Positions 47,646 through 59,319 are shown, counted from the first letter of the stretch. The stretch: 64,000 bases of DNA from Halomonas denitrificans (GCF_003056305.1 NZ_PYVX01000001.1:372001-436000); one strand, 5' to 3'. Notes: generated by a model not told the origin, from the letters alone. A program made the numbers and translations.

Positions 47646-48560
47646 ATGCCCTCCAACGATGTCCTGCTGGGTACGACAACCTCACCCTCACAGTGGCTCT
47701 TCGAGCTGACGGAACAGCTGCCCGGCGTCATCTTCCAGCTGCACCGTTCACCGCGAGGCCACCTGCATTTTCCCTATCTGGCCGGCAGCGCCACCGGACT
47801 CAACGGTCTCGATCGACACGACCTGGCCCGGAATGCCCAGCCCGCCCTGGAGCGACTGGCCGAGCCGGACTATCCGCGGCTGATGGCCATCATCGAACGC
47901 TCGGCGCACGCGGGGACCCCCATCGCCACCACCTTTCGGCTGCGCCTGAACGGGGAACGCATGAACTGGATCGCCGTGCGTGCCCAGCCCCGCCAGGTCG
48001 ACAGCGGCACCCTCTGGGTCGGTCTGATGATCGACATCAGCGAGCAGATGCTCGAGGAGGACCGCCTGCGACGGCTCTCGGACACCGACGACCTCACCGG
48101 CCTGGCCAATCGACGCAAGCTGATGACGCGCCTCGACGAGGAGCTCTCGCTGAGCAACCGCCACGGCCTGCCGCTGTCGCTGATGATGCTCGATCTCGAC
48201 CACTTCAAGTCGATCAACGATACCTGGGGCCACCTGCAGGGCGACCAGGTGCTGCGCGAACTCGCCAGCCTCTGCCAGGGCATCCTGCGCGAGGAGGACC
48301 TGATGGCGCGCCTCGGCGGCGAGGAGTTCGCGGTCCTGCTGCCCCTGACGCCCGAGTCGCACTGCCGGCAGCTGGCGGAGCGGCTGCGTCGGCGGATCGC
48401 CGAGCACGACTTCGGCGTCGGGCGCGGCCAGATCACCATCAGCATCGGGATCGCCGAACACCGCGTCGGCGACTCCCGCGAGATCCTCATGCAGCGCGTC
48501 GACGACAGCCTCTATGCCGCCAAGCACGGCGGGCGCAATCGCGTGATGGCCGACGCCTAG
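47646..48560 (+). CDS. PAS-GGDEF diguanylate cyclase
   Basis: A 304-residue cytoplasmic signalling protein. The N-terminal half resembles a PAS sensor (LPGVIFQLHRS to MIDISEQMLEEDRLRRLS). The GGDEF domain begins DTDDLTGLANRRKLMTRLDE and has MLDLDHFKSINDTWGH and the active-site LGGEEFAVLLPL. It should therefore make c-di-GMP. AAGGA precedes the ATG. The 224-bp leader carries no other gene. Its stop TAG shares CTAG with the stop of the convergent hydrolase. Confidence 0.92.
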   Translation: MPSNDVLLGTTTSPSQWLFELTEQLPGVIFQLHRSPRGHLHFPYLAGSATGLNGLDRHDLARNAQPALERLAEPDYPRLMAIIERSAHAGTPIATTFRLRLNGERMNWIAVRAQPRQVDSGTLWVGLMIDISEQMLEEDRLRRLSDTDDLTGLANRRKLMTRLDEELSLSNRHGLPLSLMMLDLDHFKSINDTWGHLQGDQVLRELASLCQGILREEDLMARLGGEEFAVLLPLTPESHCRQLAERLRRRIAEHDFGVGRGQITISIGIAEHRVGDSREILMQRVDDSLYAAKHGGRNRVMADA

Positions 48561-49228
48561 CCGGCCTCGGGCGGGACCTCCCTCAGGTGGTCGAGAAACC
48601 ACCGGGCGGCGTGGGCCTCGACCCGCGCCAGGGTGCCGGGCTCCTCGAAGAGATGGCTGGCGCCGGGCACGATCAGCAGCTGCCGAGGACTGCAGAGTCG
48701 CGCCATGGCCTGCTCGTTGAGCCGAATGACCTCGGGATCATGCCCGCCGACCAGCAGCAGGGTCGGCGCCCTCACCCGCGCCAGGGCCTCGCCGGCGAGA
48801 TCGGGGCGTCCGCCGCGGGACACCACCGCCCTCACCCACCCGGGCTGATCGGCCGCCGCGATCAGCGCCGCCGCGGCCCCGGTGCTGGCGCCGAACAGGC
48901 CGATCCCGAGATGGCGCGACGGCGGCGCCTCGGCGACCCAGGCCACCGCCCCGCTCATGCGCGCCCCGATCAGCGCGATATCGAAGCGCAGCGCCCGGGT
49001 ACGCTCGTCGATCAGGCTCTCCTCCGGCGTCAGCAGATCGAACAGCAGGGTCGCCAGCCCCTGCTCGGCCAGGTGGCGCGCCACCCGGCGATTGCGAACG
49101 CTGAAGCGGCTGCTGCCGCTGCCGTGGGCGAACACCACGATGCCGACCGCAGCCTCGGGCATCAGCAGGGTGGCCTCCAGGGCGACCCCGGAGGTCTGGA
49201 TCTCGAGATCATGCTCGGTCATGGCCAT
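48557..49228 (-). CDS. Alpha/beta hydrolase, dienelactone hydrolase-like
   Basis: A 223-residue cytoplasmic hydrolase. It has VVFAHGSGSSRFS near the oxyanion site, the nucleophile elbow GLFGASTGAAAAL, an Asp in LLLVGGHDPEVI and the His in VPGASHLFEEPG. That is the pattern of small dienelactone-type esterases that often accompany phosphoribosyltransferases; none is present here. GGAGG lies upstream of the ATG at 49228, and an ATG two codons later is possible. Confidence 0.85.
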   Translation of the reverse strand: MAMTEHDLEIQTSGVALEATLLMPEAAVGIVVFAHGSGSSRFSVRNRRVARHLAEQGLATLLFDLLTPEESLIDERTRALRFDIALIGARMSGAVAWVAEAPPSRHLGIGLFGASTGAAAALIAAADQPGWVRAVVSRGGRPDLAGEALARVRAPTLLLVGGHDPEVIRLNEQAMARLCSPRQLLIVPGASHLFEEPGTLARVEAHAARWFLDHLREVPPEAG

Positions 49229-49367
49229 GCCACCTCCCCGACCCGCCGATCGCGACGGGCACACCCGAAGTATAGTGACTGCATCGACCGGCGGACGCGC
49301 GTCGCCCGGGACCGGTATACTGGACGGATCCCCAGTGAACCTCCAACGACCCGGCAGGGAGAGCCCC

Positions 49368-51344
<1,977 letters not shown>

Positions 51345-51494
51345 CCCGCGCATGCCGGAGGGCGGCGCAGCGACGATGCCCGGCGCGAGGCCGGGCCCGG
51401 CATCGGCTTGACGAGGCGGCGCCGCTGCACGACCTTTCTCGGCAGAGGTCGGCGCGCCGACGCGCCGAGCCCTGTCGACGACCAGGAGGAGACC

Positions 51495-51833
51495 ATGAGC
51501 CAGCTTTCCGAACAGACGTGCGAGGCCTGTCGCGCGGACGCTCCCCAGGTGACCCAGGCCGAGATCGAGCGCTACCACGCCGAGATCCCCGAGTGGCGGA
51601 TCGTCGAGCGCGATGGCATCATGAAGCTCGAGCGAAGCTTCACGTTTCGCGACTTCCAGCAGGCCCTCGAGTTCACCAATCGCGTCGGCGAGATCGCCGA
51701 ACAGGCCGGCCATCACCCGGCCCTGTTGACCGAATGGGGCAAGGTCACCGTGACCTGGTGGTCGCACGAGATGAAGGGCCTGCACAAGAACGATTTCATT
51801 CTTGCCGCCAGAACTGACGAGGTAGCGACGTAA
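51495..51833 (+). CDS. phhB: Pterin-4a-carbinolamine dehydratase PhhB
   Basis: A 112-residue enzyme that recycles 4a-hydroxytetrahydrobiopterin. It has the active-site pattern [17 protein letters not shown] followed by [14 protein letters not shown]. The N-terminus, [14 protein letters not shown], is typical of the proteobacterial form. GAGGAG precedes the ATG. It ends exactly where the aminotransferase begins. The usual partner phhA (phenylalanine hydroxylase) is not in this window. Confidence 0.95.
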   Translation: MSQLSEQTCEACRADAPQVTQAEIERYHAEIPEWRIVERDGIMKLERSFTFRDFQQALEFTNRVGEIAEQAGHHPALLTEWGKVTVTWWSHEMKGLHKNDFILAARTDEVAT

Positions 51834-53021
51834 ATGTTCGAGAAAATTGAGCGGGTTCCCGGGGACGCCATCCTCGGTCTGATCGAGGCCTTCAAGAAGG
51901 ACACCAATCCCCAGAAGGTCGATCTCGGCGTGGGCGTCTACAAGGACGACCAGGGCAACACCCCGGTGATGCGCGCCGTGAAGGAAGCCGAGGCCCTGCT
52001 GCTCAAGAACGAGACCACCAAGACCTACATCGGCTCGCACGGTGCGCCGGCGTATGGCCAGGCGGTGCTGCCTCTGGTGCTGGGCGAGGGCTCGCCGGTG
52101 CTCGAGGCCGGTCGCGCCAGCGCCACCCAGTCCCCCGGCGGCACCGGCGCCCTGCGCCTGGCGGCGGACTTCATCGCCAAGCAGCTGCCCGGCAAGGACA
52201 TCTGGGTCAGCGACCCGACCTGGCCGAACCACTTGGGCATCTTCCCGGCCGCCGGCCTGACCCTGCACAAGTACCCCTACGTCGACGCCGAGAACCGCCT
52301 GGACTTCGACGGCATGCTCGGCGCGCTCAAGCAGATTCCGCAGGGCGACGTGGTGCTGCTGCACGCCTGCTGCCACAACCCCACCGGTTTCGACCTCTCC
52401 CAGGACCAGTGGCAGCAGGTGCTGGAAGTGGTCCGCGAGCGCAACCTGCTGCCGCTGATCGACTTCGCCTACCAGGGCTTCGGCGAGGGCCTCGACGAGG
52501 ACGCCTACGGGGTGCGCCTGCTGGCCGAGAACCTCGACGAGGTGATCATCACCAGCTCCTGCTCCAAGAACTTCGGCATCTACTGCGAGCGCACCGGCTG
52601 CCTGATCCTGGTGGCGAAGGATGCCGAGCAGATGGAGAACGTGCGCTCCCAGGTGGCCATCGTCGCCCGCGAGAACTACTCCAACCCGCCGGCCCATGGC
52701 GGCGCCATCGTCAGCGAGATCCTGCACTCGGCCGAGCTGGCCGCCGTGTGGCGCGAGGAGCTCACCGAGATGCGCGATCGCATCAACACCCTGCGTCGCG
52801 ACTTCGTCGAGGCTCTCAAGCCCTACGGCCTGGACCAGAAGTACGCCTGCGTCGCCGAGCAGCGCGGCATGTTCTCCTACACCGGCCTGACGCCGGACCA
52901 GGTCGACCGCCTGCGTGACGAGTTCGGCATCTACATGGTGCGCTCCGGTCGCGCCAACGTGGCCGGCTTCTCCCACGAGAACCTGCCCTACCTCGCCAAG
53001 GCGATCGCCGCGGTCAACTGA
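51834..53021 (+). CDS. Aspartate/aromatic aminotransferase
   Basis: A 395-residue class I PLP aminotransferase of the AspC/TyrB/PhhC group. It has VDLGVGVYKDDQGNTPVMRA, VSDPTWPNHLGIF, the HACCHNPTGFDL motif, DFAYQGFG and the PLP lysine in SSCSKNFGIYCERTG. Position directly after phhB with zero spacing suggests a PhhC-like role in phenylalanine and tyrosine breakdown, but aspartate activity is equally possible. Confidence 0.93.
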   Translation: MFEKIERVPGDAILGLIEAFKKDTNPQKVDLGVGVYKDDQGNTPVMRAVKEAEALLLKNETTKTYIGSHGAPAYGQAVLPLVLGEGSPVLEAGRASATQSPGGTGALRLAADFIAKQLPGKDIWVSDPTWPNHLGIFPAAGLTLHKYPYVDAENRLDFDGMLGALKQIPQGDVVLLHACCHNPTGFDLSQDQWQQVLEVVRERNLLPLIDFAYQGFGEGLDEDAYGVRLLAENLDEVIITSSCSKNFGIYCERTGCLILVAKDAEQMENVRSQVAIVARENYSNPPAHGGAIVSEILHSAELAAVWREELTEMRDRINTLRRDFVEALKPYGLDQKYACVAEQRGMFSYTGLTPDQVDRLRDEFGIYMVRSGRANVAGFSHENLPYLAKAIAAVN

Positions 53022-53041
53022 TCCCGGCCCTCCCCCAAGCG

Positions 53042-53072
53042 ACGACGCCCGGGCCAATGGCCCGGGCGTCGT
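53042..53072. terminator. Bidirectional terminator between the aminotransferase and dadA
   Basis: A perfect 14-bp stem ACGACGCCCGGGCC with an AAT loop lies between two convergent genes. Only short T-runs flank it, so efficiency may depend on stem strength. Confidence 0.7.
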
Positions 53073-53089
53073 GCGTTACGGCGGGACGA

Positions 53090-54349
53090 TCACGCCGCGT
53101 AGCGCGAGACGTCCAGGCCGCGGGGATCGATGGCCGGCGACTTGCCGCTCATCAGGTCGGCCAGCAGCTGGGCGCTGCCGCAGCTCATGGTCCAGCCCAG
53201 GGTGCCGTGGCCGGTGTTGAGCCACAGGTTGTCGACCCGGGTGGCGCCGATGATCGGCGTGGAGTCCGGGGTCATGGGGCGCAGCCCGGTCCAGAACTCC
53301 GCGCGGCCCACGTCCCCCCCCTCGGGGAAGACGTCGCGCACCACCATGGCGATGGTGGCCCGGCGCTTCTCCAGCAGGCTCAGGTCATAGGAGGCGAGCT
53401 CGGCGGTGCCGCCCACCCGGATGCGGTCATCGAAGCGCGAGATCGCCACCTTGAAGGTCTCGTCCATCACCGTGGACTGGGGGGCGCCGCCGTCGTCGGT
53501 GACCGGGACGGTCAGGCTGTAGCCCTTGACCGGGTAGATCGGCAACCGGATGTCCATGTCCTTGACCAGGAACGGCGAGTAGCTGCCCAGGCAGACCACG
53601 TAGGCGTCGGCGGTCAGCTCGCCCTCGCTGGTCACCACGCTCTCGATGCGCCCGGCGCTGCGCTTGAGGCGCTGGATCTCGACGTTGAAGCGGAACTCGA
53701 CGCCCAGCCGCTCGCGGCAGTAGTCGGCCAGGCGATTGGTGAAGAGGTAGCAGTCGCCGGTCTGGTCGTCGGGCAGGTGCAGCCCGCCGACGAACTTGCC
53801 CGGCACCCGGCCAAGCGCCGGCTCGACCCCGGCGATCTCGTCGGCGCCCAGCAGCTTGTGACGCACGCCGCACTGCTCCAGGACCCGCATGTCCTTGGCC
53901 ACCGCCTCGACCTGGCTCTCGTGGCGAAACAGCTGCATCAGGCCGCGCTGGCGATCCTCGTAGCGGATGCCGGTCTCGTCGCGCAGGGCATCGATGCAGG
54001 CGCGGCTGTGCTCGGCCACGCGCACCATGCGCTCCTTGTTGACCATGTAGCGCTCGGGATCGCAGTTGCCGAGCATCTGCATCATGAAGCGCGCCATGCT
54101 CGGGTCCATCTTGGGCTGGATCTTGAGCGGCGCATGCTCCTGGAACATCCACTTGACGGCCTTCTGGGGAATGCCCGGCGCCGCCCAGGGCGAGGAGAAG
54201 CCGAAGGAGACCTGGCCAGCGTTACCGTAGCTGGTTTCCAGCGCCGGCGACGGCTGGCGATCCACCACCGTGACCTCGTGGCCCTGCCGAGCCAGGTAAT
54301 AGGCGCTGGTGACGCCGACGACGCCGCTGCCGAGAATCAGTACCTTCAT
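53090..54349 (-). CDS. dadA: D-amino acid dehydrogenase DadA
   Basis: A 419-residue FAD flavoprotein, membrane-associated, that oxidises D-amino acids such as D-alanine to keto acids. It has the N-terminal [59 protein letters not shown] and the C-terminal [17 protein letters not shown]. The ATG at 54349 follows GGGGAAG. On the minus strand a good -10 (TATACT, 54392-54397) lies upstream in an AT-rich leader. No dadX racemase is adjacent. Confidence 0.95.
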   Translation of the reverse strand: MKVLILGSGVVGVTSAYYLARQGHEVTVVDRQPSPALETSYGNAGQVSFGFSSPWAAPGIPQKAVKWMFQEHAPLKIQPKMDPSMARFMMQMLGNCDPERYMVNKERMVRVAEHSRACIDALRDETGIRYEDRQRGLMQLFRHESQVEAVAKDMRVLEQCGVRHKLLGADEIAGVEPALGRVPGKFVGGLHLPDDQTGDCYLFTNRLADYCRERLGVEFRFNVEIQRLKRSAGRIESVVTSEGELTADAYVVCLGSYSPFLVKDMDIRLPIYPVKGYSLTVPVTDDGGAPQSTVMDETFKVAISRFDDRIRVGGTAELASYDLSLLEKRRATIAMVVRDVFPEGGDVGRAEFWTGLRPMTPDSTPIIGATRVDNLWLNTGHGTLGWTMSCGSAQLLADLMSGKSPAIDPRGLDVSRYAA

Positions 54350-54514
54350 GCGCTTCCCCTTCTGCCGGGTGGTGAGATCATCGAGCCACGCAGTATAGGG
54401 ATACACTTCCAGTGAATTTGCCCAAATCATCCACCATTCACGCACGAAAGGAACGTTTTTTCTCTTACAAACAATAGGAAAGCATTTTTGTAGACAATTT
54501 TTCAGAGGATTCCT

Positions 54515-55864
54515 CTAGGAGGCTTCGGCGGGCTGGCGGCGCGGGCTCGCCAGGATCCGTCTCAGCACCTGCCAGGCCGCCAGGCCCGCCAGCAGATTGC
54601 CGATGGCCGCCCCCACCGCCAGGCCCACCAGGTCGCCGAGCCAGGCCCCGAGCCACAGGCACGGCAGGTAGAAGAGGAAGAGCCGCGCCCCCGACATCAG
54701 CATGGCCCGCAGTGGCCAGCCCAGGGCGTTGCCGGCCGAGACCACGATCATGCAGACCCCCAGCGCCGCATAGCTTGGCAGCAGGAAACGGATCAGGATC
54801 GCCAGGTCGTCTCGCACCTCGGGGTTGCCGGAGAGCGCGAGGGCGAGCCAGGGGGAGGCCAGCGCCATGATCACCCCCAGCGACAGCTGCCAGGCCACCA
54901 CCACCCTCAGCGCCAGGCGCATCAGCCGATGCACCTGCGCCCAGTCGCCCGCCCCGTAGCAGCGCCCGAGCCAGGGGGGCAACGACATCGTCATGGCCAG
55001 CACCACCATCAGCGACAGGGTCTCCAGGCGGCTGGCCAGTCCCCAGGCCGCCACCTGGGGCTCGCCCAGGGAGGCCACCACCGAGATCGCCAGCATCGCG
55101 GCAAGGGGCGGCATCAGCTGGCTGATCATCGCCGGGCCGGCGATACCGAGGAAGGGCGCGAGCGAGCGCCCAAGCTCCGCGGCCAGCCCCTCGACGGCGA
55201 GCCACGCCTTGTCTCGCAGGCGCTGGGCCAGCAGCGCAAGGCCGATGGCGAAGGCGATGGTGGTGGCCCAGGCGGCGCCCGGCAGGCCCAGCCCCGCCCA
55301 GGGCCCGATCCCGAAGATCAGCAGCGGGTCCAGCAGCAGGTTCAGCAGGCTCGTGATCACCATCATCTTGCCCGGCAGCCAGGTGTCGCCGTGGGCCCGG
55401 AACAGGCTGTAGCCGAAGTAGAGCACCGCCCCGAGCCAGGCGGCCACCAGCTGGGGGCCCCAGTAGTCGCGAATCAGCGCCCGGGACGCCGCGTCGGCGC
55501 CCAGCAGGCCGAAGAGCGGCGCCTGGACGGCCCACAGCAGCAGGGCGAGGAGCGCGATGGTGACGGTGCCGACCAGCAGCACCAGGCTGCCCAGCCGGCG
55601 GGCCCGCGCCGCTTCTCCCGCGCCGAGGGCCCGTGAGATCAATGCCGCGATGGCGATGCCCATGCCCACCTGGATGCCGATGACCAGGAAGGAGAGCGGG
55701 AAGGTGAAGGACTGGGCGGCCAGCGGCGCCGTGCCGAGGCGAGCGATGAAGGCGCTGTCGACCAGCTGGAAGCCGAGCAGCGCCAGCACGCCGATCGCCA
55801 TGGGCCAGGTCTGGCGCCACAGGGTGAGGCCTAGGGAGGAACGGGATGCGTCGAGGGAATTCAC
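54515..55864 (-). CDS. MATE family efflux transporter
   Basis: A 449-residue inner-membrane protein with about twelve segments in two similar halves. It begins with the family pattern WRQTWPMAIGVLALLGFQLVDSAFIA. GTAPLAAQSFTFPL and GVGMGIA-like IGIQVGMGIAIAALISRALG follow. Members exchange Na+ or H+ for drugs or metabolites. Its stop is about 165 bp upstream of dadA on the same strand, with an AT-rich gap between. Confidence 0.88.
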   Translation of the reverse strand: MNSLDASRSSLGLTLWRQTWPMAIGVLALLGFQLVDSAFIARLGTAPLAAQSFTFPLSFLVIGIQVGMGIAIAALISRALGAGEAARARRLGSLVLLVGTVTIALLALLLWAVQAPLFGLLGADAASRALIRDYWGPQLVAAWLGAVLYFGYSLFRAHGDTWLPGKMMVITSLLNLLLDPLLIFGIGPWAGLGLPGAAWATTIAFAIGLALLAQRLRDKAWLAVEGLAAELGRSLAPFLGIAGPAMISQLMPPLAAMLAISVVASLGEPQVAAWGLASRLETLSLMVVLAMTMSLPPWLGRCYGAGDWAQVHRLMRLALRVVVAWQLSLGVIMALASPWLALALSGNPEVRDDLAILIRFLLPSYAALGVCMIVVSAGNALGWPLRAMLMSGARLFLFYLPCLWLGAWLGDLVGLAVGAAIGNLLAGLAAWQVLRRILASPRRQPAEAS

Positions 55865-55918
55865 ACGGACTCCGGGGTCTGTCGGGGTGACGCATTCTAC
55901 GCCATGGCGGCGCCGGGC

Positions 55919-57745
55919 TCAGCCCGAGTTCCCCTCCTCCCCTGCCCCCCGTCCGGCCAGCAGGCGCTCGATGTCCGCGGCGGACATGGGGTGGAAGAAA
56001 TGGAAGCCCTGCACCCACTCGCAGCGCAACGCCTGGATCAGCGCCAGCTGCTCGTGCGTCTCGACCCCCTCGGCCACCACCTCGAGCCCCAGCCGATGGC
56101 CGATGAAGACCGCGGCCTCCAGGATGGCCCGATCGTCGGAGAGTTCCGGCGCGTCCCGCACGAAGGCGCGATCGATCTTCAGCGCCTTGACCGGGAAGTG
56201 CTTGAGGTAGCTCAGCGACGAATAGCCGGTACCGAAATCGTCGATGGCGATGTGATAGCCCTGGCGATGCAGCCGGCGCAGCCCCTCGAGGATGCGTTCG
56301 TCGGCCTCGATCAGCACGTGCTCGGTGAGCTCGATGCCGATATGCCCCGCGCCCAGGCCGTGACGGGCCAGGCACGCCTCGAAGCGCTCGACGAGATCGG
56401 GGCGGCTCACCTGTCGCCCGGAGAGGTTGATGTCGATGCGCCCGATCGGCAGGCCGAGGTCTCGCCACCGGGCCCGCTGGCGACAGGCGGTTTCCATGAC
56501 CCAGTCGCCGAGGCGATGGATCAGGTCGGACTGCTCGGCCAGGGGAATGAACTCGGTGGGCGAGATGGGCGCACCCTCCGCCGACTGCCAGCGCAGCAGT
56601 GCCTCGAGATGCTCTATGCGCCCGCTCTCGACCGACACCAGGGGCTGATAGTGCAGGGCGAGCTCGTCACGCTCGAGCGCCCACTCCAGGCGCTCGACGA
56701 GACGATGCTGGTGCAGCAGCTCGTCGTGGAGCCGCTGATCGAAGAACCAGACGCTGCCGCGGCCGTCGAGCTTGGCCCGATTCTTGGCCACGTCGGCATG
56801 GCGCACCAGCTCCCGCGCCGACGCGCCGTTATCCGGATAGCAGCTGATCCCGAGGCAGGCCGTGACCTGGCGACGCACGCCGCCCACCACGAAGGGGGCG
56901 CGCAGGGCCTGCTGCACCTTCTGCACCAGCTGCACCGCGACCTCCTCGCGGCGCACGCCCGGGAAGGCGATCACGAACTCGTCGCCGGAGAGACGCGCCA
57001 TCGGATCGGCGCCGCCCTTGATGCGATGCAGGCGGCGGCTCAGCTCGACCAGCAGGCGATCGCCCTGCTCGTAGCCGAGGGCGTCGTTGATCTCCACGAA
57101 GCGATCGATGTCCAGATAGAGCAGTGCCAGGACGGTGTCCTGGCTGCGACAGTGGGCCAGGAGCTCGTCGAGCTGGGCCTCGAAGGTCTGGCGATTGGGC
57201 AGGTGCGTCAGGGCATCGAAGCGTGTGGCGAAGTCCAGTTCGCGATGGGCGCGCTTCTGGTCCGAGAGGTCCACGTCGATGCAGAACATCAGGGGGTCGT
57301 CGGTGTGCTCGTTGAGCATCACGTGATGGGAGAAGACCGGCACCCGCTCGCCGCTCTTGTGCTGGAGCTCGAGTTCCTCGGCGGGAATCTCGACACCCTG
57401 CTCCACCCAGGCATGGTGGGCCCGAATCACGGGCTCGCGCATGGCGTCCGGGATGATCAGCTCCTCGAGCAGCCGGCCCTGGACCTCGTCGGGGGCATAG
57501 CCGTAGAGCCGGGTGCTGGCATCGTTCCAGTAGATCACCCGACGGTGGCGATCGTAGCCCTGCACGGCGACCCTGGGCAGGCTCTCCAGCAGCGCCCGGA
57601 AGCGCTGCTCGCTCTCCAGGTACTGGCGACGCAGGCGATCGGCGTCGTCCCGGGAGGCACGCTCGCAGAGGGCGCACCACCCGGCCCTGACCTGCCGCCA
57701 GCGACCGGCCAGCCATTTCCGAACACGGGTGTCACGACCGCTCAT
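55919..57745 (-). CDS. PAS-GGDEF-EAL c-di-GMP signalling protein
   Basis: A 608-residue protein. A PAS domain (RFRALLESLPRVAVQGYD to DVDLSDQKRAHRELDF) is followed by GGDEF (FDALTHLPNRQTFEAQLDEL, LYLDIDRFVEINDALG, active site LSGDEFVIAF) and EAL. The EAL residues are intact: EALLRW, INLSGRQ, ELTEHV, IDDFGTGYSSLSYLK, LKIDRAF and AEGVET. Phosphodiesterase activity is therefore likely. The SGDEF variant leaves cyclase activity open. I chose the ATG at 57745 because GAGGG is 6 nt upstream. Confidence 0.93.
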   Translation of the reverse strand: MSGRDTRVRKWLAGRWRQVRAGWCALCERASRDDADRLRRQYLESEQRFRALLESLPRVAVQGYDRHRRVIYWNDASTRLYGYAPDEVQGRLLEELIIPDAMREPVIRAHHAWVEQGVEIPAEELELQHKSGERVPVFSHHVMLNEHTDDPLMFCIDVDLSDQKRAHRELDFATRFDALTHLPNRQTFEAQLDELLAHCRSQDTVLALLYLDIDRFVEINDALGYEQGDRLLVELSRRLHRIKGGADPMARLSGDEFVIAFPGVRREEVAVQLVQKVQQALRAPFVVGGVRRQVTACLGISCYPDNGASARELVRHADVAKNRAKLDGRGSVWFFDQRLHDELLHQHRLVERLEWALERDELALHYQPLVSVESGRIEHLEALLRWQSAEGAPISPTEFIPLAEQSDLIHRLGDWVMETACRQRARWRDLGLPIGRIDINLSGRQVSRPDLVERFEACLARHGLGAGHIGIELTEHVLIEADERILEGLRRLHRQGYHIAIDDFGTGYSSLSYLKHFPVKALKIDRAFVRDAPELSDDRAILEAAVFIGHRLGLEVVAEGVETHEQLALIQALRCEWVQGFHFFHPMSAADIERLLAGRGAGEEGNSG

Positions 57746-57822
57746 TGCTTCCCTCGTCATCGCCTGGCGATACCGTCCGGCTGGCTGAACGCCCATGACC
57801 GTGAGCGGCATCGATCCGACCC

Positions 57823-57854
57823 ATTTTACCCTCTTGTGTAAGAATTATCTTACA
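57823..57854 (-). promoter_or_regulatory. Perfect palindrome overlapping the GGDEF-EAL promoter
   Basis: TGTAAGA-ATTA-TCTTACA (57837-57854) is a perfect 18-bp inverted repeat in the 306-bp leader between the GGDEF-EAL gene and yceI. A -10 TAAAAT (57823-57828, minus strand) lies beside it, and the palindrome covers the matching -35 position. It is a strong operator candidate; the regulator is unknown. Confidence 0.5.
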
Positions 57855-57983
57855 TTGCATGACGCCGTCGCCTGGGTAGTTCACTCCGCTCTTTCTTCAG
57901 CAACCTAGTCGCACGACGCCGAGGCGTCTCATACATTTTCATACCTGATGGCCTCGACTCGTTGCGACGCCACAGGCCAACGA

Positions 57984-58021
57984 CGCAACGCCCCCCTGGG
58001 AGCTCCCAGGGGGGCGTTGCG
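57984..58021. terminator. Perfect 38-bp palindrome, terminator of yceI
   Basis: A perfect self-complementary sequence runs from CGCAACGCCCCCCTGGG through the centre AGCTCCC and back to GCGTTGCG. It lies 30 bp after the yceI stop. No long T-run follows, but the stem is exceptionally strong. Confidence 0.7.
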
Positions 58022-58051
58022 TTGCCGGATCGGTCAGGAACCCGAGGCGAC

Positions 58052-58636
58052 TTACTGGCGGATGCCCTCGAAGGTGACGTAGAGCTCGAGCTCGTGCATC
58101 GACTCGGGGAACTTGCTCATGTCGATGCCGTAGTCCGCCAGGACCAGCGTGGTGGAGCCCTCGAAGCCGGCGCGATAGTTGCCCCAGGGATCCTCGCCCT
58201 CACCCAGCAGGGTCACCGGCATCTCGATCTCGTTGGTCTCGCCGTGCAGCGTCAGCTCGCCGCTCAGCACGCCCTCGTTGTCGCCGCTGGGCGCGAAGCC
58301 GGTGGAGGTGAAGGTCGCGGTCGGGTACTCGCCGGTCGCCAGGAAGTCATCGCTCTTGATGTGCTTGTCGCGCTCGGCGTGGTTGCTGGTGAGGCTGGTC
58401 ACGTCGACTTCGAGATTGGCGGCCGAGGCCTCCAGGTTCTCCGGATCGTAGTGGAAGCTGCCCGAGAACTCCTCGAAGCTGCCGAGGATGTAGGAGAAGC
58501 CCAGGTGGCTGATCTTGAACTGGATGAAGGCGTGCTGGCCCTCGGTGTCGATGGCGTAGTCGGCGGCCTGGGCCTGGCTCAGCGGCACCAGGGCGGTGGC
58601 GGCCAGGGCGGCGGCGATGGCGGTCTTCTTGATCAT
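58052..58636 (-). CDS. yceI: YceI family periplasmic protein
   Basis: A 194-residue lipocalin-like protein that binds isoprenoid lipids in characterised relatives. A signal peptide ends near SQAQAAD. The mature part has YAIDTEGQHAFIQFKISHLG, LEVDVTSLTSNHAERDKHIK, DFLATGEYPTATFTST and ADYGIDMSKF. GGAG is 5 nt before the ATG. It is paired with cytochrome b561 as in the E. coli yceJ-yceI operon. Confidence 0.95.
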   Translation of the reverse strand: MIKKTAIAAALAATALVPLSQAQAADYAIDTEGQHAFIQFKISHLGFSYILGSFEEFSGSFHYDPENLEASAANLEVDVTSLTSNHAERDKHIKSDDFLATGEYPTATFTSTGFAPSGDNEGVLSGELTLHGETNEIEMPVTLLGEGEDPWGNYRAGFEGSTTLVLADYGIDMSKFPESMHELELYVTFEGIRQ

Positions 58637-58674
58637 GACGGCTCCTTGCAGTCGTTTCAGGGGGGATCGTCGCC

Positions 58675-59229
58675 TCAGGGGCGACCGGAACGGCGCGGGT
58701 CGACCATCCGCGTCAGGACGTCGCTGCGATCGACCCAGTGGTGTTTCAGGGCGGCCAGGGCGTGGCCGGCGGACAGCAGCATCAGCACCAGGGCGCTGTA
58801 CCAGTGGACGCGGCCGGCCAGGGTGGCCTGGTCCGGCAGGCCGCTGATCAGCGCCGGCACCTCGAAGAGATCGAACACCTGGATCCCGTCGCCCTCGGCG
58901 GTGGAGATCAGATAGCCGCTGATCAGCACCACCAGCATCAGCAGGTAGAGCCCGACGTGGCCGAGATGGACGGCCAGACGCTCGAGGCGCTGCCCCCTCT
59001 CCTCCGGCGTGGGCTGGGCGGCCCGCCATCCCAGGCGGATCAGGGTGGCCAGCAGCAGCAGCATGCCGACCGAGCGGTGCCACCAGGGCCCGAGGTTGTA
59101 CCAGCGGTCGTAGTAGTCGAGTTCCGTCATCCACCAGCCCAGGGCGAACAGACCGATGACGGCCAGGGCACTGATCCAGTGCAGCAGGATGCTGGTCAGC
59201 CCCCAGCCGCGAGGGGTGTTCTTCCACAT
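58675..59229 (-). CDS. Cytochrome b561 family protein (YceJ-like)
   Basis: A 184-residue membrane cytochrome with four helices and His residues placed to ligate two hemes: SILLHWISALAVIGLFALGW, PWWHRSVGMLLLLATLIRLG, HLGHVGLYLLMLVVLISGY and VHWYSALVLMLLSAGHALAA. It probably oxidises ubiquinol. The ATG at 59229 follows GGAGG at 10 nt. It is the first gene of a two-gene operon with yceI. Confidence 0.92.
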   Translation of the reverse strand: MWKNTPRGWGLTSILLHWISALAVIGLFALGWWMTELDYYDRWYNLGPWWHRSVGMLLLLATLIRLGWRAAQPTPEERGQRLERLAVHLGHVGLYLLMLVVLISGYLISTAEGDGIQVFDLFEVPALISGLPDQATLAGRVHWYSALVLMLLSAGHALAALKHHWVDRSDVLTRMVDPRRSGRP

Positions 59230-59319
59230 GGTCTCACTGCCTCCCTGCACATGGTGATCGGCGCCCAGCATACCCTAGCGCTCGATCGACATCCGCGAAT
59301 AAACCCGAACGTCCCATTC

